Source of the DNA: Tetragonia tetragonoides | Taxonomy: Eukaryota; Streptophyta; Magnoliopsida; Caryophyllales; Aizoaceae | Direction: 5' to 3' | NCBI GenBank assembly: GCA_038025085.1 | Contig: CM076153.1 | Span: 18,513,001 to 18,577,000 of the forward strand | Length of the DNA stretch: 64,000 nucleotides | Shown here: one piece after another, positions 36,312 through 47,582 of the stretch | How positions within the stretch are numbered: position 1 is the stretch's first letter | Layout of the letters: each line of letters starts with the position of its first letter | Made by a program: the position numbers and the translations under genes | Notes under the pieces: generated by a model | Databases searched by the model: none | The model's input: only the letters and a program-made list of their open reading frames with translations | Told to the model about the DNA's origin: nothing

Positions 36312-38154
36312 ATATACATATAATCACCAAGTTTAGATATCAACTTTAATACTCAAGCAATTATTAAGTAAGCATTATCAAGCAACATCAAATTCATTCG
36401 GCCATGTCACGAAAATAATCACATGCAATCATTTATATAACTTTATAATCATATGTGTGTATGTAGCATGTAATTATAAGAAATCCATAATTATCTTCCT
36501 TAGTTCATTAAATCGAAATAAGGGGGGTTTTAATGGACATGAGTATACCTTCCTCAATCTTCCGAAAATACACTTGCTCTCCTAGCTTCCTTGATCACAC
36601 ACTACTAGCACAAGTCCTCTAATTTATTTAAACAAACATGTTCAAGTGTTAATAAGCATTCTTTTTATTTCTTCTCTTTTATTTCCTTTCGGCCTTGGGC
36701 CTTTTTATTACAAAATTACTCTTTTAGTTCCTAAATTCTTATCAAAATTTTATTTGTTAGTTCCTCTTTTATTTTATCATTTTAACTTTCGAAAAGGGTT
36801 AGGTTCGAAATTAAATAAAATTAGAGATAAATAATAAATAAATGATTTTGGCCATAATGAGTCAAGATTAAGTTTACGTAGGCTTGTAAATGGACATGCA
36901 AAAATAATTGTTTTCGAGTTTTTAAGTCAATAGTAACTAGATCTTAGATCCTTAAACCCTTTCCTTTATATTTTCGATCATAGTTATAGTTATACTCGCT
37001 AGGATTTTATTATTTTATTTATAGACTTTAGGTGATAATAATAACTTATGTTTTAGTTAAATAATGGTACAAAGAATTAAACCTTGATGATATCTCTTGG
37101 TAGTTCTTGAGGGTTTGGGAGCTTCACGTTTGGGTGATGGTGGAGCTAAGATGGTGATGGCGATGGTGAAGAAAATAAAGTGATGAAAAAGTTAGAGTTT
37201 AGAATAACAAGGAATTGATCATTAGAAACAAAGGAAATAAGAAAGAATGATTTAATGCATGAATTGGTTTAGGTGTTCTTACCAAATATTCTTCTATTTT
37301 CTCTTCTCTTTCTTACGGTTTCCCCTTCTTCTTTCTTTATTTCATTTTGTTCTTGTTTACTTAGAAGAGATTTGTGATATTGGATGAAGAATAATATGAA
37401 AGGAAAAGTATGAGAATATGAGAATATAAGTTGGTGATGGTGTACGATTTTAGGAAGAGAAAAAGATGAGCAAAGTTGCTCTTTGTAAGCTTTTGGATTG
37501 CTTGTGTTTGTTGTGTTAATATTGGAAAGAAGAAAGTGAGATCTTGGTTTTCATTTCATTGGGTTCTTCTTCTTCGTTTTGTTTAGTTTTACAAAGGCTA
37601 ATGCCTTTCTCTTATTCTTCTTCTTTCTCTCTTAACCGTAACTCTCTTTCTCCCTTATATGGTTTTTATTTTCTTTGTTTACTTAGCCTAGTTGTATTAG
37701 ACATAGGAACATGGCATATTTTCTACTTTTAGGCTTAGTAGGCAAATCAAACATGGTGTCAAAACCATTATATGACAAGTGGAAAGTAGTAGTATGGTAA
37801 GTTGACAAGTAGGTAGCTTAGGTGTCAAGGGTGAATAGTAAACTAATTAGGTAAAAATGAAAATTACTAATCCTAGCTTAATCATCTTCTAGTTCGGTCA
37901 TCAACACAAACAAAAGCCTAATCATGCCTAATCAAACCGTAAACATAAATTAAACAAGTAAATCAAATAGTTTAGTTAATTAATCAAGTAGGTTTTATTT
38001 TTAAATGAGATTAACATATAGTTTAGGAAATATTTACGTAAGTGCATGCATTAGATACGTTAATCCTACTTAACAAACTAAGCAAAAATTTTTATGCTAA
38101 TTAATTACTATTTTAGTTTAATAATAATTTAGTTTAGATTTTCGGGATACTACA
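36312..38154 (-). repeat. B 5' LTR, truncated at its inner end
   Basis: It matches 25992-27848 of the 3' LTR. The join to gag at about 36311 falls at ATATACATATAATCAC, lacking the last 1.36 kb of LTR, PBS and leader. The outer end ATACTACA abuts the TATTC duplication. Confidence 0.85.
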
Positions 38155-39135
38155 TATTCCCACCACGATTGTAGTTGTTATCGCGGTTCTGCCCATTACC
38201 ATTCCTACCTCGGCTCCAACATTCAGAAGCTTTATGACCCGGCTTGTTGTATTCATAGCAGTGCAACACGTCACCGCAACAGTTCTTTACTAGCATGCGT
38301 CTTGTTACCGCTAGTACAAGGCGTATTCCTTCTAGCCATTATTGTAGCTGGATGACTATTCGAGTCACGTCCTATTCGCATTGTGGTTCTGACCATCTTG
38401 GTATTTGTTGTTGCCATTAGGTCTTGGCCTCCTGTCGCCATTGTTCGACTGCGATGGATTGCCTTCGTCACGCTTGTTCTTACCCAGATGCGTGTCACGA
38501 CGTCCTACAATCCTCTCCTGATTTAGGTCCTTGTCATAAGATTCCTGAAAAGTGATTGATTTTCTAGCAACAAAACGTTGAATGTCTCATTTCAGTCCAT
38601 CCTCGAACCTTTCGATTCACTCAGCTTCAGTTGTCAGCAGACTAGGAGCAAAAATAGCAAGCTCGTTGAACTTGGCAGCATACTCAGCCACAGACAGCTT
38701 GTCTTGGCTTAACCCTTCAAACTCACGCTGCTTAAGGCGTCGTAGGGAACTAGGATAAAATCTAGCACTGATGGATTCTTTAAAACGATCCCAATTATAG
38801 TTTGATACTGGAAGCAAGTTGGTTCGCACATCGTTCCACCACTTTTTGGCATCACCTTTTAGGTAATACGTCCCAGAGCTAATCTTCATGTTGTTAGGCC
38901 GACTCGTGGCCAGGAACAATTTTTCGAACTCAATGATCCAAGTCTCCATCTTAGTTGGATAAGCACCACCTTCGAACGTAGCAGGTTTAAGAGCGTCAAA
39001 GTCTCGGAAACTATGCGCTGCAGAGGCTTGTGCGGTTTCCATCTCTTCTTGGCGTGCTATTTGTCGCGCCATGATCTCGACCACCTCGGTCAGACCATCT
39101 TCGAGTCTAGCGATTCTATAGGCGTTGGTTGTCAT
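38155..39135 (-). pseudogene. A3 gag, N-terminal part
   Basis: The start MTTNAYRIARLEDGLTEV (39135) and capsid block (YYLKGDAKKWWNDV, FYPSSLRRLKQREFEGLSQDK) run open to 38617. Scattered stops and shifts follow to the zinc-knuckle region, where the second Cys of a knuckle is Tyr. B inserted at 38155-38159 within the Asn/Gly-rich tail; A3 continues at 24628. Confidence 0.82.
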
Positions 39136-39810
39136 TTTGCGATCTTAGAACATAAAAGTAACGGTATGAACACCATTCACACAATTTGCACATCTCAACC
39201 CATTCAGGTCTAATTGAGAGAAATAGGTTGTAAATGAAACCTTTCTCTTACATTTAGCATATAGCATATATGTTTCGAGGATCGACCTTACATTGTAGGT
39301 CTAAGCAACATACTTACTTTATTGTTCTTAGTTCTCATGCATAATAGTTCGATAGGCATATAGTACACTTTAGACACATTGGTCTCACAAGAATAGACAA
39401 GGATGTTCATAATGCACATAATAAGGCTCCATCCTATTTTAGTAGGGCAATAAGCAATCACACGTAATCATATTGATATGCTCTAGGACTTGGCTCACAA
39501 AAGAGTTGATAATGCTAAATAAGAATTTTTGCCATAAATTTGACATGGATTTCCCATCATGTCACGAAGATAAGAGATAGCATTCATGCTTTTAGTCAAC
39601 CATTCAAATATGTGATACGACAATGATGTAAACAAATCACTACGACATTCATATAATCAAATGAAATAGTTTTGCAATAAGATAGATTGCAAAATAAATG
39701 AGAGTCATAAATATTTGTTGCTTAGGCAACTACACACCACACCAATCTTGACCACGCAGGCCCATTACAAAAATGAAATAATGTTTCTAAACAAAACGAC
39801 TAACTCTAGT
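39136..39810 (-). other. A3 untranslated leader
   Basis: AT-rich, matching A1 12898-13560. It runs straight into LTR sequence at 39811, so the extra ORF and PBS present in A1 are deleted here. Confidence 0.65.
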
Positions 39811-40313
39811 TGTAAAACCCCAGAATTTACAACGACTTCCTGGGAACTGTCGACATCATTATCCATGATTCAACACCACTGAACCGTCACAAACCCAAGG
39901 GTTGTTACTGCAACATTTATCGCTAAGGAATGAATGCTAAGTAGAAAGAAAAGCTAGGTATCAAAGGAAGCATCTAAACAAATTAAACATTAATATCAGA
40001 GTTGTCTATCAAGTGAACTTAAGTCCATTAAAGTATTATTACAACATTGCCTTCAAGGGCACAAACCAAAAATCCTAATAATCCAAAATAAATCATGAGT
40101 CTAGAGAAAAAGCCTATAATCAAACTCCAAAGCTATCCATCCTCACTCAGCTACACCTGCACTTTGGTTTCCGTGACGAAAACAAGGTACAGAAGAAAAG
40201 AGAAGAAAAAAAAGAGACAAAAATCAGATAAACTGAATAAACGTCGTCCATACCCAGTAAAAACACTTTCGCAAACCTTGCTTGGGTTTTAGAAGAATCA
40301 TTGAAATTCATTT
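39811..40313 (-). repeat. A3 5' LTR fragment
   Basis: It begins TGTAAAACCCC (LTR end, element sense GGGGTTTTACA) and matches the A1 and A2 LTRs to about 40313, where plus-strand A4 integrase starts. About 2.1 kb of the LTR is missing. Confidence 0.75.
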
Positions 40314-40971
40314 GTATCATTCAAGCATTGATCGAGTGCCATATGAAGCATTGTATGGTAGGAAGTGTAGATCGCCCGTTTGTTGAAACGACATTAGTGA
40401 AACTGCAGTTTTGGGTCCTGAAATGATCCAGCAGACCGTCGATATGGTCAAGGTGATTCAAGCAAAGATGCGCAGTGCTCAAGATCGTCAGAAATAGTAC
40501 GCAGATAGAGCTCGTAGACCTGAAGAGTTTGAGGTGGGAAGCAAGGTACTTTTGCGAGTATTTCCTACCAAAGATGTCATGCGTTTTGGTCGTAAGGGGA
40601 AGTTGAGTCCTTGTTACATTGGACCTTATGAGATCGTGGAAAGGATTGGTGAGGTTGCTTATCGACTAGCTTTACCTGTGGAACTTGTAAAAGTCCATAG
40701 TGTGTTTCATGTCTCTCAATTGAAGCGATAAATACATGATCCAACTCATGTCGTTCAACCTGAAGTGATCGATCTCGATGAAAGTTTGACTTATGAAGAG
40801 CGTCCTACCAAGATAATGGATCTCAAAGAACGCTCAACTCGAACAAAGGCTATTCCAATCATCAAAGTCATTTGGTCTCGACAAGGTCAAGAGGAAGCAA
40901 CATGGGAAGCTGAATCCATGATGCGCGAGAAGTGTCCAGAGCCCTTCCTAGAAGGTACTAGTCTCACTTGA
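40314..40971 (+). pseudogene. A4 integrase tail and chromodomain
   Basis: The frame reads [20 protein letters not shown] through [13 protein letters not shown] and FHVSQLKR to the chromodomain-like EEATWEAESMM, with stops at about 40384 (TGA), 40496 (TAG) and 40730 (TAA). The sequence parallels A1 8284-8950 and would be the chromatin-contacting end of integrase. Confidence 0.85.
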
Positions 40972-41247
40972 GTTTTGGGACGAAATTCCTTTTAAGGAGG
41001 GTAGAATGTCACGCCTCGAAATTTCGTCTTTTGCGTGTTTTGTTTATCGCTTTGCATGAATTGCATGTTCATGCATTGCACGTTGCATGCTAATCAATTT
41101 AGAATCACGATCGTACTTGCTCATCTTGCATATGTTAGTGTCCTAGAAATTGTTTTATACCTTTGTATGGTAAACTCGTTTTGGTTTGGGAAGTGATTAT
41201 TTCATGTCTCAAATTTCGGGATGAAACTTCTTTAAAGGAGGGTAGAA
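40972..41247 (+). other. A4 spacer with duplicated polypurine tracts
   Basis: AAGGAGGGTAGAATGTCA occurs at about 41012 and AAGGAGGGTAGAATGTGA just before the LTR at 41248. Each follows a GGGA(c/t)GAAA stretch, as in A1. Confidence 0.65.
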
Positions 41248-41675
41248 TGTGATATCTCAATATTTTCTATAATTATTATAGTGATTTATAAATAGTTTCG
41301 GAGATTAAATCGTATATTCATTCGAGGATTCGATTTATTCAATTAAAGCCATAATAATATTAATTATTATTATGAAACTTTCATAAATTGCATTTTTTAG
41401 TTTTGAGGAGTTTAACTAAAATATTTTATATATGAATAAGAATTAATCATATTGTTTTAATTAGTTTTAATTAGCTATTGAAATCAGAAAATTATTAAAT
41501 AAATTTCTAAACCTAGTAGTATTTGACTTGGGTTGATTAAGGGCTTATTTAAAGAAAAACAGGAGGCAATTGATCAGTTTTGCATAACTGATCAAACCCT
41601 CAAGCAATCACTCTCTCCTCTCTCTCAAACTCGCGGTTTTCTCTCTCTCTCTCTCTCTCTCTCTCAAACTCGCGG

Positions 41676-41710
<35 letters not shown>

Positions 41711-43898
41711 CCGTGCTCCCTCTCTCCCTCTCCTCAGCCTCCCAGCTCACCGGAAACCTCCAGCCACCTCCTCCCCTCGCCGGCGGTAATCTCATCTCCT
41801 CCCTCTCTCTTTTCTCTCTCGCCTTCTCTCTCGTTTTCTCCAGCTCTCTCCCTCTCTTGTGCGGGCACAATCGCGGACGGCCGCAACCACCGCCAGGCCG
41901 CTGCCTGGACAGTGGCCGTCGACCGCCGCCACGGCGTGACGGGCCTGGCCCCATCGCCGCCCCTTCTATCTTCTCTTCTCTCTCACTCGTTCTCTCTTTC
42001 TCTCTTTCGCATGTCACTCTCTCTTTCCCTCTCTTCCTCGTCGGAGCACCGACGACCACCACCACCGGCCATGGTGGCTAGTGGGTGGTAGTTGTGGTGT
42101 TGGGTCAGGTTATGGGTTCCATGCATGGGTACCCGTGACCTAGACCTAGTTTTAAAGTTAGGGTTTCGTTTTTATATTTTTCGCAATTATTAATTCGATT
42201 TTTAGTATTTGTGATTATATGTTTTTATTTTTCTGCACTCATTCGAAATCGGAATTCAAACTTTCAAAAGCCTAGATTGGTTGAAATAAATCAAAGAATG
42301 TAATAAAAATATCGGATAAATATTTTGTTACTGTTTGTAATTTCGTATTTAATTAATACTTATTCGGTAATTATTTTTAATTAGGACCTAACGAGCAAGC
42401 GTGATACTTTTTTTCTGAAAGCGTTTGTAGTGGTAAGCGCTCATGCCTACCTTCTTCCAAAGCCCCATCAAAACTATTTTGATGTATTTTGTGCTAATTG
42501 GGAATTTGTTGTGAATTTAATATGCAAAGCATGATTAAATTATATCGTCGTTATTATGAGATTTCTTAAGCATGTTTACTGCTGTAAATATGAATTATAA
42601 TTAGCATGTCGATGTTATCATGTTTTGGGAATTAATTAGTCCATATGATGATTATTGGACAATTGTTGAATGGTGAATTGTTAGTATTATTATGCTATTA
42701 GTTATATGCTAATTGGTATGGGTATTATTGAGTACTAGTGAGGACCTATATATTATCGTTGAATGTCTTGGATGATTTGTGAATTTTCGGATATCATATT
42801 ACCCTACTGAAGTGCTGCCGAAAATATGCTAGACATGCATTGTCATCATTATTGATTTATCGTCGTTATTGAATTAAAACATGTTTAATTCTCATCGTAT
42901 TGAATTATCATTATCGTCATTATTTACTATTCATTGTCAAAAGCATGAAATGGATTAGTATGTCGTGGTCTCGTAGTACCACTATGTCAACCAATGCAAA
43001 TTATGTGAATTGAACTAAATGAGAGTAAGACTCCTAATGGATCCCTAGGAGTAGTCGAGCAATCGGGATTACACCTAATGGTGTAGTTCAAGGGATGAGT
43101 GATTCCCAAGTTACTTATGGACACCTCACAGTGTGTATGGGATGGATCATTCCCCATTTATTAAGTCCTCTAGGCTCGTGTAATTATACTAGAGGTAGTG
43201 TGCAACTAGAGTCATTAAGTCCATGGCGTGATTGTATGGGTAATCGTTGTTCTATTCTCTCTCTTACATCTCTCTAGTGAAGACGAATTGTCTATGTCAT
43301 CTTTTGTATGATCACTAACAAGAATTGTATGTAAAAGAATGTCGTTATGCGTATGCTTGATTATATGCTTATGTGCGTATGCAAATGAATTTCAATGATT
43401 CTTCTAAACCTCAGGTAAGGTTTGCGAAATGTTTTTACTGGGTACGGATGACATTTATTCAATTTATCTAATTTTTGTTTCTCTTTTGTTTCTTTTCTTT
43501 TCTTCTGTATTTTGTTTCAGTCATGGAAACCAAAGTGCAGGTTTACTTGATTGAGAACGTACAGCTTGGAAGGTAGAGTTGGCGTCGGGTTTTTAGAACT
43601 CTCTTTAGTTCAGTTTTGATCGTTGGGATTTATTGGATTTAGCCCTTTGAAGGCAAGTTGTAATAAATTGGTTCAATGGTTTTAGCTCACTATATAGACA
43701 ACTCTTATATTAACTGTTTTAGATTGTTTAGTTCCTTAGAAGCTCCTTTTGATGCCTAGTCTTTCTTTCTTAGCATTTACTCCTTAGTGATAAATATTGC
43801 AGTAACGCCCTTGGGTTTGTGACGGTTCAGCGGTGTTGAGTCATGTATGATGACGTCGATAGTTCCCAGGAAATTGTTGTAAATTCGGGGGTGTTACA
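41248..43898 (+). repeat. A4 3' LTR, complete, 2651 bp
   Basis: It runs from TGTGATATCTC to GGGTGTTACA. It contains a CT-rich block (41600-42030) with a duplicated CTCTCAAACTCGCGGTTTT (41622 and 41662). The TATA position of the other copies is altered (TTATTTAAAG near 41544). The short plus-strand frames are not genes. Confidence 0.85.
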
Positions 43899-44724
43899 CC
43901 TACCACCGAATCTATGACGTGGGTAGCCTAATCGAAGATGACCTTCTTAAGAACACCACTTAATTTGCGAACAATGCAACATCTACAAGGGGTTGTCCTC
44001 CATATCTCCATCGAACAGCCCGTGCTCGAGAAGTTAAAGAGAGTCGAAGTCTTCTAGTGTGCAAGTCTAGTCGAGTCCAGTCAAGTCTAATGATGTCTAT
44101 TCTATCATTTCAATTCATCCATAAAGTCTAGCTTACTACTTGTGTAATGCTTTTCTTCGATTCAATAAATCTTGCATTTTGATTCACATCCTTGTTCTTT
44201 GTTCAATGCTATGATAAAATTAAGTTGTCTATGACGGAATAACAAGAAAAACCCAAAAAAAAGCCCTCATTGTGGAAAACATAAAAACAGGAACTCCCTA
44301 AATGATCATATCCGTTGAGGACATACAGTTGAATCGTCTGTGCTAAGGAGAAGAAGCATTCATTTGGCACCTCACATCAATATCCTTTACTACCCTATAC
44401 ATCAATACCACTTGCAGCCCTTTGAGCCTTAAACACATACCCTTTCATTTCTTAATCACATCATCCTTACCAGGGAAATGGGTGTGTGCGACATGGGAAT
44501 AGAAGCAACCTTCTAGGCAAGGTGGACCGACCTATAAAAAAACCCACCGAGAGAAAAGTTCAAAATTTAGGAAAAAAAAGAGAGAACCCGAAAGTTCAAG
44601 AGAGAAAAAAAGAGAGAACAAATCAAGAGTGGTCGAAGATCCAAAATAGTGCAAACAGCTTCAAGCACAACCAAACGACGGCATTACCTAAACACTGGTC
44701 TCTAAGCCACCTTGCCAAGATCAC
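43899..44724 (+). mobile_element. Left part of Tat-clade element D, non-coding
   Basis: No frame longer than about 110 residues. It is assigned to D because C inserted between it and 57920 with the duplication ATCAC at both sides. Its own identity is otherwise unclear; a D/A4 boundary is assumed at the A4 LTR end. Confidence 0.45.
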
Positions 44725-46015
44725 TGTAAGGACCCGGGATTTTTCATTACCAATCCTTTTGTTTTTCCCCGGAGTGCGTCCTTATAGAAAATTTGTCAGT
44801 TGGGGGCTTAGATAAGTTCAAGGGACCATCGAGTTAGAAAAGCTTTTGAAAAGACTTGAATTGAATAAAAACCATGAAAGAGGTCATAAATCTGCTATCA
44901 ACGTTTTATCGAAGGGACAAACCAAAGGGACAACCCAATAGCTCGAAAAGTGAACTAATCATGGTTTTAGAAAGACTCCCGCTTATATAGAACATATAAG
45001 TACCCAAGAATAATAGGTTCGGAGGCGAAGGTACGAGGTGGAAAGGTGTTAGGCACCCGACTCGCCCGTTTATGACGGCCTCTACTAACTCAAGTTGGCT
45101 TAATAATTTAAAAACATGATTCCCACACAAAACCGGATTAACAACCTAAACTTAGACTATTAATTGGTTCATCACAAGCATCACAACATTTATTTTTAAC
45201 CCTTATTTAGACATGCATTCGATTGACAAGTTGAGCAGCACAACGACTATACAGGCAGTATTTAGGAAGCAATAAAAACGTTATTCTAGCATGATATCTA
45301 CATTATGACTACATAGAAAATAAACAAATAAGCAAGCAATTTAATTTGAGCCCTCAGGAATTTGTACCTGAACTGTAGGCTATATTTGACAAGAATAGTA
45401 AAAATAGATCTCAAGTTTGGAAGAAAGAGGGAGAAGCTCCGAGTCAATACTACTGAGAATAGCGGGTGTCAACTGTAGACTGTCTGTTTTGAATTGAGGG
45501 TGAAGGGTTGTTTATATAGGCGTGGGAAGTAGGGTTAAACGGGTGAAAATTGAGCTGAAAACGAGACGGGCTTGAAAAATGAGCCGGGCCCGAAGGAAAA
45601 GGCAGCGGCGCTAGCGACGCTGGACAAGGCCGTTAGTGGCCCTGGGACATCTTCCAGGGCGGCTGACGGCTGTCAGCAGCCAGCTGGATGACGTCATCCA
45701 GCCTGTCTTTATCTTCCGGAGAATTTTTAATGATCCGAAAAATAGGAAAAGACTGTTTTACCCTTGAGTGGTGAAAGACGATTTTACCCCTCTATCGCAA
45801 CTTGGCGTCCGGAGGTCGGAATGAGGCATGAGACCTGTCGTTGGAAAGCTCTTGAATGGGGCTTTTGGATGGCATGAAATAAAGGAGTGTTTGGAGGAAA
45901 ACCTGAGACCTTATTTCAAAATATTAAAGCAAAATAGCAGTTCAAGCTTAAAAATTACTCCTTTCATCATCGGGCTTTTGCGGAGAAATCTAAAGACGCT
46001 TTTTTGGCGTCTACA
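44725..46015 (-). repeat. C 3' LTR, 1291 bp
   Basis: Closely matches the 5' LTR but has fewer and more decayed GC palindromes (about 45608-45665) and a shorter GACGTCAT segment. TATA box CCTATATAAA (element sense) lies at 45511-45520. Frames inside are shadows. Confidence 0.9.
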
Positions 46016-47260
46016 GAAGCCCCCACTTTGATCGAGCTTGAGTAAAAGCGAAGATCAAAGTACTCCGATGGCGACATGCAGGATGCTGATGTGCAAACGG
46101 TGTGTGAGAGTGTACAGTATGCATGCATATGAAGACAAACCTTTGTTGGAACACGTTCGCTATGTGCTAAGATTTCATCCCTGTGAACACAAGAGAAACT
46201 GAAAGGTTAATAGTAGCAGGATAGATGGCCTAAATGTCTGCTGGGGACCTGTATTCAGAGTGAATGAAAAAGTTAGTAATACTTTGAGAATGATCAGCAT
46301 AGAGTGCTTCGACAAACAGTGACTAAACACCGCTCGGCGGATGTCGAGATTTCGTCCCTCTTTGAGAAACGAAAAAGTCAACGAGACAGCGCGATTAAAA
46401 ATAACGGCTGCAAAAATGGTTAGTAACATGAGAGTGAATAGTATAAATGCTTTATCGAGCAAACATTGACTAAGCACTACTCGGCGGATGCCGAGATTCC
46501 GTCCCTGCATAAGAAACGAAAAGGTCGACGAGACAGCGCGATCAAAATGACGGCTGTAAAATGGTTAAAACATATGAACAGTTTAAATGCAATAGGTTAA
46601 GCAATCATTGACTGAAACATATATAAAAAAAAAAAAAAAAAAAAAAAAATGGACAGTATAACCGCTTTAAGCGATCATTGACTGAAGCATATAAAATAAT
46701 GGACAGTATAACCGCAACAGTTTAAGCGATCATTGACTGACACTAAATAAGTAACTTTGCAGAGGGATAGTTTAACCGCAATAGCTTAAGCGATCATTGA
46801 CAAACCCTAAAAATTTGTAACCTTGCAGAGGGATAGTTTAACCGCAATAGCTTAAGCGACCATTGACTAACCCCAAAAAATTTAAACCATGCTGAGGGAT
46901 AGTTTAACCGCAATAACTTTAGCGATCATTGACTAACCTGAAAAATTTGTAGTGTCGAGTTACTTAACAAGTGCCGTTGAAAATTTCGGGCTTATGAATA
47001 AATCGGGCGCTCCGGGTCGTGAGAGTCGTCGCCGTGTAGATCCGAGTTTCAGTACCTGGGACCTGCAAAAATAAACGGGTTAATTCTACCTGTAAATGGT
47101 TGGTACCGTAAAATGGGCCAACTGTCGAATTTTGAATTTGTGGGCCCGAGGGCTTTGCTCCCGCGCATTTGGTACTGATGTTGCCGCGAGACGAACTGTA
47201 ATAACGAACTCTGGACTGGAAAAGGGGCCTTATGTCAGCTTGTGGGGCCCGTGCTGCAGG
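46016..47260 (-). repeat. C 3' untranslated region with two classes of tandem repeat
   Basis: A motif AAGCGATCATTGACT recurs at about 46669, 46723, 46789, 46855 and 46920, with 66-bp spacing in the last units. A longer unit with CTCGGCGGATG(t/c)CGAGATT(t/c)CGTCCCT recurs at about 46333 and 46480 (about 147 bp). A 25-base A run lies at 46625-46649. No coding signal. Confidence 0.85.
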
Positions 47261-47268
47261 TTCGCAGG

Positions 47269-47325
47269 GCCGCTAGCGGCCCAGGCCAGCGCCGCTAGCG
47301 GCGCTGGGCTTGAGCCAAATAAAAG
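47269..47325 (+). promoter_or_regulatory. Putative promoter of antisense gene 1
   Basis: GCCGCTAGCGGC palindromes at 47269-47280 and 47292-47303 precede a TATA-like AAATAAAAG (47317-47325). The arrangement copies that of the Tat LTR promoters. It would drive transcription antisense to C. Confidence 0.45.
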
Positions 47326-47582
47326 CGCTTCGGCGCTTTCTCTCTCCTCTTTTTGCATTTTGTTTGCTTCTTCCTCACCGAGCCATTGTCGAGAGCTTTG
47401 GGTTGAAGGTCCTCCATTGTTGAGTGCTTCACTCCACTTGAGGTAAGTCGATTCTTGTCCGTTTTCTTCAGTTTTTGTCTTGAACTTGCTTATTTTTTCG
47501 CCTAGTTGCTGAAGTTTGAGTTGTATTGTTGAATGAGTGCTTGTAGCTTGCAAATTTGAAACTTTTATTTTCCCACTTATAG

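Larger units (their letters stand above)
24629..38154 (-). mobile_element. Chromovirus family B (Ty3, Tekay/Del-like), nested in A3
   Basis: Ends TGTAGTATCCCG (element sense, 38154) and GGGGCGTTACA (24629), flanked by the 5-bp duplication TATTC (24624-24628 and 38155-38159) in A3 gag. It contains a truncated 5' LTR, the gag end, protease, RT/RNase H, integrase, an A2 insertion, the integrase tail and a full 3' LTR. A deletion near 36311 removed the last 1.4 kb of the 5' LTR, the PBS and most of gag. Confidence 0.88.
40314..43898 (+). mobile_element. A4: plus-strand A-family 3' fragment
   Basis: It contains the integrase C-terminus, duplicated purine tracts and a complete 3' LTR. The rest of the element is absent. 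It lies head-on against the A3 LTR fragment, whose orientation is opposite. Confidence 0.82.

Noticed and set aside
41533..42081. 182-codon plus-strand Ser/Pro-rich frame
   Set aside because: Lies wholly in the CT-rich part of the A4 LTR; repeat artefact.
46175..46510. 111-codon minus-strand frame in C
   Set aside because: Reads through tandem repeats of the 3' region; no domain.
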